64,000 nucleotides of DNA from Ophiura sarsii. Its lineage: Eukaryota > Echinodermata > Ophiuroidea > Amphilepidida > Ophiuridae. Both the position numbers and the translations under genes were made by a program. How positions within the stretch are numbered: the first letter of the stretch is position 1; each line of letters begins with the position of its first letter. Positions 33,244 through 46,249 of this stretch are shown one piece after another. The notes under the pieces are model-generated. The model was given only the letters and a program-made list of their open reading frames with translations. It ran no database searches and was not told where the DNA came from. Where the stretch lies: the NCBI GenBank assembly GCA_035610835.1, contig CM069447.1, positions 24,520,161-24,584,160 of the forward strand, read 5' to 3'.

Positions 33244-34323
33244 TAGTGTTAATACAATTGTCGGGTATATTGCATAGTATGGTGACGGATTGCGTAGATG
33301 TTGGTAGTTTCGTTTATGAAGATTGACCAATGTGTTTGAATAGTGTGATAGATGTGTCAAGGCACTTTAGAGAACAACAATCGGGCAACTTGAATATAAT
33401 TCAAATCATCGCTGTTTCCCCCCTTGCTGATTAAACAGTGACATCATCTTTCAGTATACGTCACTATGTAATACACCCAACAAATTGTGTGTGCCAACCT
33501 ATAACCTTCCTATTTTGTTTTTGTAGGCCGTTTTGTTTACCAATAAAATAGACCATTACGAGCAAGACTTGGAATTGAAATTCGTGTTTATGACGGCACT
33601 TAATAAGACAATTGGTAAACTGACTCTTGCGATTGTCGACATCTTCTGGAATGAATCTGCTTAATGCAATACAGATGACTGTGCAGGGAGAGGGTAGCAT
33701 TACCAACCGAGACTTTGATGCGAGAAGGCTCAATATGTAATAGCTCCCGAGTACATTATGTATTATTGTCTATGAATACATGTTAATTTAAATAAACATG
33801 TAACGAAAGGCAGCGTTTGAAGGTGTAGTACCGGTCGGTTCCTTTAATGTATAGCTGCCATGTGAGTTTATCTTATTGTTTATGTGTACAAATGTCGAAG
33901 GAAGCATAAAGGATGGCATACAGTAGCTATTGAATGTGGGTAATTACATGCAATAAACACTAGAACACATCTCGAGACTTAGTTGACCAAGAAATGCAAA
34001 GGTCAGAAGAGTCTCCTGTCACTGACAATACGTTGCCGGATTGTTATATCACAAGACACCGTTGCCGTGTTAAATATGTAACAGGGTCAGTATCATAGCT
34101 CGTGCAGAAAAAAACCCACAGTATCATGTAAGAGGCTTGGTTTTTCTGTGTAATGATTTAGATGGCAACTTTTTGACAGTGATCAATTATGCAAATTATG
34201 ACCAACGAAAATTGAACCATTTGAAGGTGCTGAGGCAATACAGAAACTGAAAATAGTGTGTAAAAAGGAAAGTAAGTACATAATATTTGAGAGAGAAAAA
34301 CAAATCAGAATTTATGTTTTTCT
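33244..34323. other. No supported feature
   Basis: One TACGTCACTATGTAATA word (33456-33475) recalls 5370-5390. The 89-codon minus-strand frame at 33464-33733 has no family resemblance or splice support. Confidence 0.4.
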
Positions 34324-35082
34324 ATTTTAGCCAATTTTTGTGGATACTAATTATAACTTTCAAAACAAATTGCCTCATAATTCCTATACTTACATAAAAC
34401 ATAATGTGAATATCGAATGGCTACCGCCTTATTAGAAATCCATCACAGATGAACACCCTTTCACTGCATGAACATTTATACCCTTTCACAACTTAGAATG
34501 CGTTGAAGATTTCTTGATATTTATGAAAAGCGCCCGAAATACGCGGTAACATTATCTACTGAATACCGCTCAAAAGCTTAGTATGTACTTGTGAAAGAGT
34601 TTGGCGTCGCTAATATAACCCGTCTGCAGCGTAAATGAACACTCCATTTTGCTTTCTTCGCAATCTCATGCACGTATTTCTAAGACTTACGGGAATAAAG
34701 TATAATTGAACAAGTTTAAATAGGGTGAAAGTCATTATCACGTAAATGTAATATATTTCACGGTAGTGCTATTTGATTCACGACCTCCTTCGAAACTATA
34801 GTACAGGCAAAGCATTATGTATACTGAATATTTCAATGTCATTATTGTTTGGTATACAATGAGCCAACATTATATTTATTTATTTATTTCGTATTTATTT
34901 AGTCATTTTTATATCATTTAAATTTTTATGTTTATGTTTTGTTTTATTTATAAGTTGGTTTGATTTCAGTTACTTATATGTATGTTTTGCTGTACTTTTG
35001 AAATAAGAATAAGTGTTAATCGGTCCTGAATCAACTATACAATGAATGGTCACAGAAATCATTTGTTGAACATACATTATAG

Positions 35083-35180
35083 GAGAAAACTGTCTTGCAT
35101 GGTGTTACAGGTGTAGGGAAAACCGTTTTAACTCACGGTCTGAATCTAAAGCAATCACAAACCTGGATATTTTATTGGAG
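35083..35180 (+). CDS. P-loop (Walker A) exon candidate, unit A
   Basis: After an acceptor-like ACATACATTATAG the frame reads EKTVLHGVTGVGKTVLTHGL then NLKQSQTWIFYW, stays open to a TGA at 35191, and has a possible donor GGAG|GTGCGC at 35181. GVTGVGKT is a full GxxxxGKT Walker A motif preceded by a hydrophobic strand (TVLH), the usual layout in STAND/NACHT-type NTPases. This is the only one of the four array copies without a stop before the donor position. No Walker B is in the same exon. Family placement beyond P-loop NTPase is inference. Confidence 0.45.
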
Positions 35181-37116
35181 GTGCGCGGTGTGATAAATAT
35201 TTAGCTCCATCCGCGTTTTGCCATGTTTGCAAAGCAATTTAGAATACAAGACTAGAACATAACGGGATGCTTCGATTATTGCCACATTCAATATTCTGCA
35301 AGAGCAGGTAAAGTGTACTTTCTCAAAATTCGGTAACGGATTTTCAACATTGTCTCAGAATGAGTGCAGCATATTGAGTTGAAGTTTGCTTTTCAAAACA
35401 TTAAACACAATAAAGTAACTAACTTTAGGGCTATGTTTATGTGTTTTATCTACAGCAACATCAAATGTTTTGTACGCACAAGTATGGTTCATTTATTAAA
35501 ATAATTTAATATCTAGAGTCAACGAGTCTTAGTATCTTGACATTAAATGGTTATTTACGATTTGCGAATAATGATATGGTTTGAATATAAATGTTATCTA
35601 CACTGGTTGGTTTTGGAATCCTATCAGATCTAGTATTGAAGGTACTCGAGTCAATTACATCTGGACATCCCATGGCATGTACAATGTCAAGCGAACTACA
35701 TAATTGTCTAATTAAATCGGACAAAACACATGGGATCAACAGTGGACAAACAACCGGGCTTTTAGCCATGGTTTGACAGTCATATCATAGCGTTAGGTCA
35801 AGTGTTGTTTTCCTTTCATACTGTCGCTTAGCCGTGACTATGGTTAATAATATGTTGTTAGAAGAAATGGGGATTCAATCAACAACATATACTTATGTTG
35901 TTATATATCGTATTTATAGATTCTCTGGAGAACATGTATTGAAATCGAGCGTCGTTGTATTAACCAAAACGCTAGCTCTACCATGTTGAAGCCATTTACA
36001 CGCATGTCAATGGTAAAAACGACATCTTAAAAATGTGCTTTTCTTTTTTGGAAAATGATAAGAGCGCAAACATCTTATTTTAAATACGATCGTTTAAAGT
36101 ATTTATCTGTTTAAAATAATCATTGGCATATCTATCTATTGACTTTGACATGTTCAGCAGCAAGCATGTATGCTCTCCCAGGTAATGATACGGTCAATTA
36201 CCTTAATATTATGTGGGACAGACCAGCTACGCTGTTATGACAGTAATTGAGTGTAATAACATGCTGGTCATTCTGTTAAGAGGAAATATTTATACACGGT
36301 CTGGATACACGTACGCGTTGGAATGTTATTACTAGGACAGATATGTTTGAGGACCCGGGATTATATCACCTTTAGTTTTAGATTGTGAACTGTTTGGTTT
36401 TTATTATGTTTTTCTATTTTAGCCAATCTTTTGGACCACTGGGTATTTCATTCAAAACAAATATAACAATAACTGTTTCATAACAATGTATACACTTACA
36501 TACATGGATATTGAATTGATATCGCCTTATAAGAAATATATTAGAGATGAACACCCGTCCACTGCATATAACATAAAAAATGTCAACAAATTATAATGCG
36601 TTGAAGATTTCTTGATATATATGAAAAGCGCCCGTTCGAAAGCTTAGTATGTACTTATGAAAGAGTTTGGCGTCGCCAATATAACCCGTCTGCATCGTAA
36701 ATGAACACTTTATTTTGCCTTCTTCGTAATCTCATGCACGTATTTCTCAGATTTACGGGAATAAAGTATAATTGAACAAGTTTAAATAGGGTGAAAGTCA
36801 TGATCACGTAAATGTAATATATTTCACGGTACTGCATTTGTTTCACAACCTCTTTTAAAAGAATAGTACAAACATTACATAATGTATACTGAATATTTCA
36901 ATATTATTATTTGTTTGGTATAAAACGAGATAACATTTAATTTATTTATTCATTTGTTAAAGTATTATATAATTTCAATGTTTATGTTTTGTTTTGTTTA
37001 TAATTTGGTTTGCTTTTGAAGTAAGAATAAGTGCTGATTGGTTTTGAATCAACTATACAAGTAATGGTCATAGAGATAAATTGTTCAACATACATTATAG
37101 GGTAAAAACTGTCATG

Positions 37117-37185
37117 CACAGTGTTGCGGGAGTAGGGAAAACCATTTTAACATACAGTCTGAATCTAAAGCAATCACAAACCTGA
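37117..37185 (+). pseudogene. P-loop exon candidate, unit B (first Gly lost, stop)
   Basis: The frame reads HSVAGVGKTILTYSLNLKQS, QT, then TGA at 37183-37185. The first glycine of GxxxxGKT is Ser (AGT for GGT). TGA stands where unit A has TGG. Upstream indel relative to unit A changes the acceptor phase. Likely non-functional. Confidence 0.5.
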
Positions 37186-39352
37186 ATCTTTTATTGGAGG
37201 TGCGCGGTGAGATAAATGCTTAGCTCCATCTGCGTTTTGCCATGTTTACAAAGCAATTTAGAATACGTGACTAGAACATAACGGGATGCTTCGATTATTG
37301 GCAGATTTCATTATTCTGCAAGTGTAGGCAGAGTGTACATGCACTTTCTCAAAATTCGGGAACGGATGTTCAACATTGTTTCAGAATGATTGCAGCATAT
37401 AAAGTTAAATTTTTCTTTTCAAAACATTGAATACAATCAAGTAACTAACTTTATGGGCTATGTTTATTTTATTTTTTTATCTACCGCAACATCCAATGTT
37501 TTATACGCGTGATTATAGTTCATTCATTAACATTGGAAACAAATCTAAAGTCAAAGAGTCTCGGTATCTTGACATTTGTAGTTAATGGTTAATTAGGATT
37601 TGCGAATAATGACTGAAATTTGAGTCATTACAACAAATAATGATATGGTTTTAAAATAAATGTTACTCTTCACCGGCTGAGTCAATTATATATGTTTATC
37701 TCAAAATGTCAAGAGAACCACATACTTGTCTTATTAAATCGGATACAACACATGGGGTCAACAGTGGTCAAACAACCGGGCTTTTAGCCATGATTGTCCG
37801 TTCATATCATATCGTTAGGTCAAGTGCTGTTTTCCGTTTGTACCGTCGCTTAGCCGTGACTATGGTTAATTCGATGTTGTTAGAAGAAATAGGGATTCAA
37901 TCAACACCATATACTTATGGTGTTATCGTATTTATAGATTCTCTGGGAGAACATGTATTTCAATCGGGCGTCATTGTATTATCCCCTCGGCATCCGTGTA
38001 GCCTTTATTATGTAGCTTCACTTCAGCTCATGTTATTGGGGATTTACTCAACATAGTGATTTTCTTAAGACCAACAGTTATATATCAAATCACATTATCA
38101 TATTAAGAGTGTTTCGTGACTGCCTTACATCCGCGATATTGCATGTTAGTCTTGATTTAATTTATTTCAACAGACATGTCTGACTTTCTTATTTATATAT
38201 TCTCCCGGGCTCAAAATGCTAGCTCTACCATGTTGAAGCCGTTAACACCATGACAATGGTAAAAACGACATCTTACAAATTGTTTTTTTTTTGTGCAAAA
38301 TAATAAGAGCGCCAACATCTTATTTTAAATACGATCGTTTAAAGTATTTATCTGTTTGAAATAATCATTGGCATATCTATCTATTGACCTTGACATGTTC
38401 AGCAGCAAGCATTCATTCCCTCCCAGGTAATATTACGGTCAATTACCTTAATAGTATGTGGGACAGACCAGCTACGCTGTTATGACAATAATTGAGTGTA
38501 ATAACATGCTGGTCATTCGGTAATTAGGAGGAAATATGTATACACAGTCTGGATACACGTACGCGTTGGAATGTTATTACTAGGACTGATATGTTTGAGG
38601 ACCTGCGATTATATCACCTTTAGTTTGTGAACTGTTTGGTTTTTATTATGGTTTTCTATTTTAGCCTTACTTACATTAAACAGATCTGGATATTGAATGG
38701 ATATCGCCTTATAAGAAATATAAATTTAGTAGAGATGAACATCCTCCCACTGCATATACCATTATTAAAACGTCAACAACTTGCAATGCGTTGAAGATTT
38801 CTTGATATACATTTATGTATATGAAAAGCGCCCGAAAATACGCTGTAAAATTACCTACTGAATACCGTTCGAAAGCTTAGTATGTACTTATGAAAGAGTT
38901 TGGCGTCGCTGATATAACCCGTCTGCATCGTAAATGGACACTTCATTTTGCTTTCTTCGATTATTGGCACGTATTTCTCAGATGTAAGTGAATACAGTAT
39001 AATTGAACAAGTTAAAATAGGGTGAAAGTCATTATCACGTAAATGTAATATATTTAACGGTATGGCATTTGTTTCGCAACCACAAAAAAGGTACAATCAT
39101 TACATAATGTATACTGACTATTTCAATATTATTATTTGTTTGGTATACAACGAGCCAACATTATATATATATTTTTTGTTTTGTTAAAGTAATATAAAAT
39201 TTCAAGGTTTATGTTTTGTTTTGTTTATAATTTGGTTTGATTTACTTTACTTTTGAAGTAAGAATACGTGTAAATTGGTTTTGAATCAACTATACAATTA
39301 ATGGTCATAGATATAATTTGTTCAACATACATTATAGGGTAAACCTGTCATG

Positions 39353-39421
39353 CATGGTGTTGCGGGAGTAGGGAAAACCATTTTAACCTACAGTCTGAAT
39401 CTAAAGCAATCACAAATCTGA
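39353..39421 (+). pseudogene. P-loop exon candidate, unit C (stop)
   Basis: The frame reads HGVAGVGKTILTYSLNLKQS, QI, TGA. The Walker A motif is intact, but the stop truncates the frame at the TGG position of unit A unless a donor lies earlier. The codons GCG GGA GTA GGG differ from unit A (ACA GGT GTA GGG) mainly at third positions. Confidence 0.5.
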
Positions 39422-41609
39422 ATATTTTGTTGGAGGTGTGCAATGCTTAGCTCCATCCGCGTTTTGCCATGTTTGCTAAGCAATTTAGAAAACGTGACTA
39501 GAACATAACGGGATGCTTCGATTATTGGCACATTCAATATTCTGCAAGTGTAGGCAGAGTTCGGGAACGGATATTCAACATTGTCTCAGAATGATTGCGG
39601 CATATTAAATTAAAGTTTTCTTTTCAAAACATTGAATTCAATCAAATAACTAGCTTTAGGGGTCTATGTTTATGTTTGTTTTGTATATACAGCAACATCA
39701 ACTGTTTTGTACGCGCGATTATGGTTCATTCATTAACATTATACAATATCTAGAGTCAAAGAGTCTTCATATCCTGACATTTGTAAATAATGGTTATGCA
39801 CGATTTACGAATATTGAATGTCATTGCAACAAATAATAATATGGTTTTAAAATAAGTGTTACTCTACGCTGGTTGTTCTTGAAAGCCTAACAGATCTTGA
39901 ATTGAAGGTACTCGAGTTAATAATTACATCTGTACATCCCGAAATGTGAAGCGAACCACACACTCGTCTTATTAAATCGGACACAACACATGGGGTCAAC
40001 AGCGGTCACACAACCGGGCATTTAGCCGCTGTTGTCAGTTAATATCATATTATTATTTAGGTCAAGTCTTGTTTTCCGGTTGTACCGTCGCTTAGCCGGG
40101 ACTATGGTTAATTATATGTTGTTAGAAGAAATAGGGATTCAATCAACAGCATATACTTATGTTGTTATATATCGTATTTATATATTCTCTGGAGAACTTG
40201 TATCAAAATTGAGCGTCGTTGTATTAGTCCCTCGGTATCCGTGTAGCCTTCATTATGTCGCTTCACTTCAGCTTATGTTATAGGGGATTTACTCAACATA
40301 GTTATTTTCTTAAGACCTGCAGTTATATACCAAATCACATTATCATATCAAGTGCCGTTTCGTTACTGCATTATCTCCGCGATATGTCATGTTAGTATTG
40401 ACTGAAAGTAATTTGTTATTCATTTCAACAGACATGTCTGACTTTCGTATTTTCAGATTCATCCGGGCTCAACAGATTAGCCAAAACGCTAGCTCTACCA
40501 TGTTGAAGCCGTTAACACCCATGACAATGGTAAAAACTACATCTTACAAATTGCAAATAATAAGAGCGCAGACATCTTATTTTAAATACGATCGTTTAAA
40601 GTATTTATCTGTTTAAAATAATCATTGGCATATCTATCTATTGACTTTGACATATTCAGCAACAATCATTTATTCTCTCCCAGGTAATAATACGGTCAAT
40701 TACCTTAATAGTATGTGGGACAGACCAGCTACGCTGTTATGACAATAATTAAGTGTAATAACACGATGGTCATTCTGTTAAGAGGACATAATTATATATG
40801 TATACACGGTGTGGATACACGTACGCTTTGGAATGTTATTACTAGGACAGATATGTTTGACGAACTGGGATTATATCACCTTTAGTTTGTGAACTGTTTT
40901 GTTTTTTATTATGTTTTTCTATTTTAGCCAATATTGTTGACCACTGGTTATTACATTCAAAGCAAACTTTCTAACAATGGTTATACTTACATTAAACATA
41001 TCTGGATATTGAATGGATATCGCCTAATAAGAAATATATTAGAGATGAACACCACGGCATATTTCATTAACAAAATGTTAACAACTTATATATAATGCGT
41101 TGAAGATTTCCTGATATATATGAAAAGCGCCCACAAATACGCGGTAACATTACCTACTGAATACCGTTCGAAAGCTTAGTATGCACTTATGAAAGAGTTT
41201 GGCGTCGCTAATATAACACGTCTGCATCGTAAATGAACACTTCATTTTGCTTTCGTCGTAATCTCATGCTCGTATTTCTCAGATTTAAGGGAATAAAGTA
41301 AAATTGAACAAGTTTAAATTGGGTGAAAGTCATTACCACGTATATGTAATATATTTCACGGTATTGCATTTGTTTCACAACCTCTTTCAAAAGAATAGTA
41401 CAAGCATTACATAATGTATACTGACTATTTCAATATTATTATTTGTTTATTATACAATGAGCCAACATGTTTTGTTTTGTTTATAAATTGGTTTGATTTT
41501 ATTTACTTTTGAATTAAGAATAAGTGCTGATTGGTTTTGAATCAACTATACAATTAATGTTCATAGAAATAATTTGTTCAATATACATTATAGGGTAAAA
41601 ACTGTCATG

Positions 41610-41678
41610 CATGGTGTGGCGGGAGTGGGAAAAACCATTTTACCCTACAGTCTGAATCTAAAGCAATCACAAACCTGA
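41610..41678 (+). pseudogene. P-loop exon candidate, unit D (stop)
   Basis: The frame reads HGVAGVGKTILPYSLNLKQS, QT, TGA. Walker A is intact, with third-position changes relative to unit C at three codons (GTG, GTG, GGA for GTT, GTA, GGG). Confidence 0.5.
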
Positions 41679-43199
41679 ATATTTTGTTGGAGGTGCGCGG
41701 TGCTTAGCTCCATCCGCGTTTTGCCATGTTTGTAAAGCAATTTAGAATACGTGACTAGAACATAACGGGATGCTTCGATTATTGGCACATTCAATATTCT
41801 GCAAGTGTAGGCAAAGTGTGCATTCACTTTCTCAAAATCCGGGAACGGATGTTTAACATTGTCTTAGAATTACTGCAGCATATTAAGTTAGAGTTTTCTT
41901 TTCAAAATATTGAATTCAATCAAGTAACTAGCTTTAGGGGTCTATGTTTATAATTATTTTGTATATACAGCAACATCACCTGTTGTGTACGCGCGATTAT
42001 GGTTCATTCATTAACATTATACAATATCTAGAGTCAAAGAGTCTTCATATCGTGACATTTGTAATTAATTGTTATTTACGATTTACGAATATTGACAGTC
42101 ATTGCAACAAATAATGATATGGTATTAAAATAAGTGTTACTCTACACTGGTTGTTCCCAAGCCTAACATATCTTGAATTGAAGTTACTCGAATCCATTAC
42201 ATCTGTATATCCCGAAATGTCAAGCGAACCACACACTCGTCTTATTAAATCGGACACAAACATGGAGGTCAACAGCGGTCACACAACCGGGCATTTAGCC
42301 ATGTTGTCAGTTCATATCATATCGTTAGGTCAAGTGCTGTTTTCCGTTTGTACCGTCGCTTAGCCGTGACTATGGTTAATTATATGTTGTTAGAAGAAAT
42401 AGGGATTCAATCAACAGCATATACTTATGTTGTTATAATATCGTATTTATAGATTCTCTGGAGAACATGTAATAAGATAGAACGTCGTTGTATTAGTCCC
42501 TCGGTATCCGTACAGCCTTCATAATGTCACTTCACTTCAGCTCATGTTATAGGGGATTTACTCAACATAGTGATTTTCTTAAGACCAGCAGTTATATATC
42601 AAATCACATTATCATATCAAGCGCCGTTTCGTTACTGCATTATCTCCGTGATTATGGTATGTTAGTCGTGACTGAAAGTAATTTGCAATTGATTTCAACA
42701 GATATGTCTGACTTTCTTTTTGTATAGATTCTCACGAACTCAATATAATATTAGCCATAACGTCAGCTCTACCATGTTGACACCGTTAACATGCATGCCA
42801 ATGGTAAGCACAACATCTTACAAATTGTTTTTCTTTTATTGAAAATAATAAGAGCGCAAAATGTGATATCTTCTTTTTTTTTTAAATACGAAATATCTGT
42901 TTGAAAAAATCAATGACATATCAATCTTTTGACTTCGACATGTTCATCAGCAAGCATTTATTCCCTCCAATATAATAACACGGTCAATTACCTTAATAGT
43001 ATGTGGGAAAGATCTACGCTGTGATGAAAATAATTGAGTGTAGCAACATGCTGGTCATTCTGTAATAAGGAGGCAATATTTATACACGGTCTGGGTACGC
43101 ATACGCGTCGGAATGTTATTACCAGGACAGATATGATTGAAGAACTGGGATTAAAACCCCCTTTAATTTGTGAACTGTTCTTTTTGATTACGCTAGATG

Positions 43200-43827
43200 T
43201 TTAGAAATATACCTATGTAATAACGCTAATGTTACTCTCTATATATTCTCAACCAATTGAATAGCATAAAGGACCACACACATAGATAACCGCTGTCTAA
43301 AGCGGGAAAACGAAGAAAGGAATTAATTGCAAGCAATGTTTTTTTTTAAATGTAGTGTAACATATTTACACCTGTGATGTCTGGAATATACCATGCATAC
43401 AAAACATGTTACGGTGAATGGATTTTATTATGGTCGATGCCCTACGACGAAGAAAAAGACCCCCGTTAAGTCCGATTTTTAGATTGGTATTCAATAATAC
43501 TTTATAATGATAAAACTCTCAACTCACGTTCACAAAAGTCAAATATATAAATCACGTTCTCATCAGTCCGTTTTACATAGGAAAATGACTTATATCCAAA
43601 TTTGTCACTTTGTTGACAGCATTATTACTTCACATCTAGATATCAAGTCTAGATAACCGTAATGATTAGTGATAAGACGAAGGATCGATACACATAACGT
43701 AACAATGTGTCATTTGTCATTAAGTACCGGTGTTCGTGGGAGTGTAAATATACTTTTACGCCGCAAGTGCCACATTGTTAACATTGCGCACACAGTAAAC
43801 AGGCACAGGTGGGTTCATTGTGATTAT
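43200..43827. other. Diverged block shared with 57840-57960
   Basis: Around 43640-43690, AGTCTAGATAACCGT, AATGATTAGTGATAAGACGA and AGGATCGATACACATA match AGTCTAGATGACCGT, TATTCATAAGACTAC and GGATCGATTCATAGA at 57863-57907. It has no recognised gene and is part of the collinear locus duplication. Confidence 0.5.
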
Positions 43828-44093
43828 GATATCGTCGCTATTCTTTCAAAACCTTGTATCTCCATCCAGCCCTTCAGCATGTATAAAGTAATACTTCCTA
43901 TATATGACCTTTAGGCGGTGTGCTCTAAACATTTTTAAGTGACAACATCACATCTATCAAAACCTTGTAAGTTCTCTTGTCATGGAACATGTATAAAGCA
44001 ACTCTCCCTATGCATAACCGTTGTCAGTTTTACTTTATACATGCTGAAGGGCCGGAAAAATAAACAAGGTTTTGAAAGAATAGCGACGATATC
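43828..44093. mobile_element. 266-bp TIR element with GATATCGTCGCTATTC ends
   Basis: The inverted ends GATATCGTCGCTATTCTTTC, then AAAACCTTGT and CCCTTCAGCATGTATAAAGT, match across about 70 bp. A third, direct partial copy of TCAAAACCTTGT...CATGTATAAAG lies in the centre. No target duplication was seen. Confidence 0.75.
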
Positions 44094-44480
44094 AAATTCA
44101 ATGCCAAGGAATAACGAAATACGGTACTCATAAGAACTAACGCTACCGCGTGATTAACCTTGATAGGTATTATGAACAGTTTTTATAAATAGAATTATAG
44201 ATTTGACGTACAATAATAACTGATTCTGTTGATTTGTTTAAAGCCTTTTTGTACACTATTTCATAGTCAAGTTATTATAGTATTGTGATACCTATTTAAA
44301 TAAGTCGTCGCTTTAATCACACAGAAATATGCGAGAATGCAACCAACAATGTATGCAATGTTTGCAATAAGATACAATGTGATGTGTTAATGAAATCAGG
44401 AACTCTTTGGTTGACTGAACTATTCTCGTATACTAATGTCAACATAGTTATAGATAATAAAACATTTAAAATGTTCAGAG

Positions 44481-44513
44481 AAAAGCATTCATGTATCATA
44501 CATGAATGCTTTT
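44481..44513. repeat. Perfect 33-nt palindrome
   Basis: Arms AAAAGCATTCATGTAT and its exact reverse complement, separated by one C. Confidence 0.95.
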
Positions 44514-44561
44514 TTGGGGGCAACCTTTTACGATTTTTTTGTACCAATGTACCTTTTCCAA

Positions 44562-44587
<26 letters not shown>
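44562..44587 (+). repeat. Poly-C tract, 26 bases
   Basis: Followed by TAAAAAATGCTGCTTACGGG and CCTG. The complement of that end (CAGGCCCGTAAGCAGC) resembles a hAT-type terminus, but the partner end was not found. Confidence 0.8.
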
Positions 44588-44592
<5 letters not shown>

Positions 44593-44963
44593 AATGCTGC
44601 TTACGGGCCTGCATGTATGTCATGTTCAGATGAATATTATCTAATGATTAAAGCGTATAACTCAGAAATCAAACGTATACCTACAAACCTGTTAAAATCC
44701 CATCCAAATTAAAATAAAGTCGCTTTTGTTTTATGTTTTTTCGTCTCAGGATTCGATAAAATAATGTTTACAAATATAATTATTTTCAATGTGCTTCTTA
44801 ACATATATATGAGATGAGAGAAAAACCTTTATTTCCTGTGATACAAGTTTAATGGTAAAATGTAACGTAGTTGAACCGCTTGCATGCTAGGTTGCGTGGA
44901 ATCATATTGTGCGAAGTGTGCGGTATATAACTTGGTATCATTTTATATACTAAGAAGAAGGTC

Positions 44964-45203
44964 GTGAGCGATACGATTATTTTTAAGCATGAACCAATTG
45001 TCTCCATCATGAAAACTGTTCATCCAAATGAACTTGATCACAGAAAGGGTTTCCTCAAACTGTCCATCCATATAAACTTAATCGCTGAAAGCGTGACAGT
45101 GCCTTTGAAGCTTGACAGGGTTCGGTTATTAATCATAGTGATCGATGGTTATGATCGTCTATTAGTGATGGGTGCATCGATGTGGTTAGTCAGTCATGAT
45201 TGA
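44964..45203 (+). CDS. Walker-B-like exon candidate, copy 1
   Basis: An 79-codon frame ends with RVRLLIIVIDGYDRLLVMGA then SMWLVSHD. LLIIVIDGYDRL has the hydrophobic-strand-plus-DG(Y)D layout of NACHT Walker B motifs (hhhhDGYDE), with Arg in place of the usual Glu. Paralogous nucleotide copies at about 46527-46640 and 60760-60870 keep LI(I/T)VIDG(Y/H)DRLL but carry stops nearby. The spacing to the P-loop array (about 3.4 kb) would need introns. The reading is attractive but rests on a short motif. Confidence 0.3.
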   Translation: MSDTIIFKHEPIVSIMKTVHPNELDHRKGFLKLSIHINLIAESVTVPLKLDRVRLLIIVIDGYDRLLVMGASMWLVSHD

Positions 45204-45485
45204 TAACGAACGGTAAGATACGCGCGGATGACATTGACAAGGGTATAAACATGCTACCATGCGCACATACATGTAGCAAGTATTTTCAGTCCAGGTTCAT
45301 ATCTCAAGAGTGTATTCTATGTATTTGGTGTTCTGAATGTACATTATAGTGAAGTTATAGTGAGACTGGCAAGATATGAGAATAACACAGGCAGGGGCGT
45401 AACAGAGGTTGGTTGTCAGGGGGGGGGGGGGGGGGTGGGGGCACAGCCAAAAAAAATCCTGGTTAGAATAATTCCGTCCCGAAAT

Positions 45486-45534
45486 TTCGCAGTACAAAAA
45501 GCACAACAGACTGTTGTGCTTTTTGTACTGCGAA
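45486..45534. repeat. 49-nt near-perfect palindrome
   Basis: 24-nt arms starting TTCGCAGTACAAAAAGCACA are exact reverse complements around a single A at 45510. It lies inside the hAT-type MITE. Confidence 0.95.
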
Positions 45535-45690
45535 CTTTTCTTTCTTTCTTTCTTTCCCTTTTATTCTTTTCTTTCTTTCCCCTTTTTTTCCTTTTCCTTT
45601 TTCTTTTTCATCTCTTTTTTCCTTTCTCTCTCTCTTTTCTTTCCCTTTCCCCCTTCTTTTCCTCTTTTTCCTTCCCCCCATTTTTCCTGG
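45535..45690 (+). repeat. Pyrimidine (TTTC/CCTT) tract
   Basis: About 150 bp almost entirely of C and T, inside the MITE. Complement of the type of tract seen at 16405-16545. Confidence 0.9.
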
Positions 45691-45826
45691 TGGGTAGGTT
45701 TGAATTTCCTGCTGAGCACCTTCAGGGGCGGCACTGTGCCCCCCTGCCCCCCCCCCCCCCCCCCGGCTGTTACGCCACTGAACACAGGGATACTTCATCT
45801 ACAGCATTATCAGCACAATGATTCGT

Positions 45827-46060
45827 ACAACATAAATGGCAAGCGTCGTTGTCCCGACCTTGTACGTTCGTTGTGTAGTATCCCTTTTGAATCCTTTGAA
45901 TGAACTGATAATCAATCCGATGGAGTAAACATTTTAAAAAATTGGCGGACTCTCGTCTAATTTATGATGGAGTATGAGGCTAGATGAAAAAGACAGGCGG
46001 TGACAAATATTTCGCACATGGCGGAATGTCATGGTGAATGGAATATTCAGTTGTATATTC
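45827..46060 (+). pseudogene. Repeated frame KRRCP...LCxIP, copy 1 (broken)
   Basis: The frame reads KRRCPDLVRSLCSIPFESFE, then TGA, then TDNQSDGV...NWRTLV and another stop. Its paralog at 47527-47726 is open through the same region (KRRCPFLVCSLCIIPYESL, RRTDKYSEGV, LSWRTLV). TGA here replaces CGA there. Function unknown. Confidence 0.45.
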
Positions 46061-46249
46061 ATTTTCCAAATCAAGCGTCCCTAAGTACACCTGTGAAAAT
46101 CCAATATAAACTCCAATCCAATCGTCTTTGAAGTGTCTTCATTTCAGGATTGAATAAAGAATTGTGTCAAAATATATGTCTTATAATGTGCAATGTGCGC
46201 CTACAGATTTGCATGCGACGGCCTGAAGTATCATTGACTGGGATATATG

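Larger units (their letters stand above)
34324..43150 (+). repeat. Four-unit tandem array, units of 2.0-2.26 kb, each with a P-loop frame
   Basis: Units begin at TATTTTAGCC near 34324, 36416, 38656 and 40922. Each contains, in order: GAAAAGCGCCCG...CGGTAACATTA, GAAAGAGTTTGGCGTCGCTA, the P-loop frame, CATAACGGGATGCTTCGATT, AAAATTCGGGAACGGAT, an AAGCGAACCACA...CTTATTAAATCGGACA block, TAGAAGAAATAGGGATTCAA, CGCTAGCTCTACCATGTTGA, and GTATGTGGGACAGACCAGCT. The units are highly similar throughout, including the apparently non-coding parts, with indels of tens to a few hundred bases. The last unit decays after about 43080. Fragments of a diverged fifth unit are at 53400-54720 and 55870-56010. Confidence 0.9.
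45392..45780 (-). mobile_element. hAT-type MITE, 389 bp, exact 8-bp target duplication
   Basis: TIRs CAGGGGCGTAACAG and, on the complement, CAGTGGCGTAACAG. The flanks AACACAGG at 45384-45391 and 45781-45788 are identical. Eight-bp duplication and CAGNGGCG ends are typical of hAT elements. The interior has a 17-G run, a 49-nt near-perfect palindrome, a 150-bp pyrimidine tract and an 18-C run. The long frames over it (up to 153 codons) are low-complexity artefacts. Confidence 0.85.

Noticed and set aside
37706..38056. 116-codon frame in array unit B (also partial in A, C and D)
   Set aside because: The frame is broken by stops or indels in the other units and shows no bias toward synonymous change by eye; kept only as part of the repeat unit.
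45360..45903. Frames of 111-153 codons on both strands
   Set aside because: Generated by homopolymers and a CTTT tract inside a MITE with clear TIRs and target duplication.
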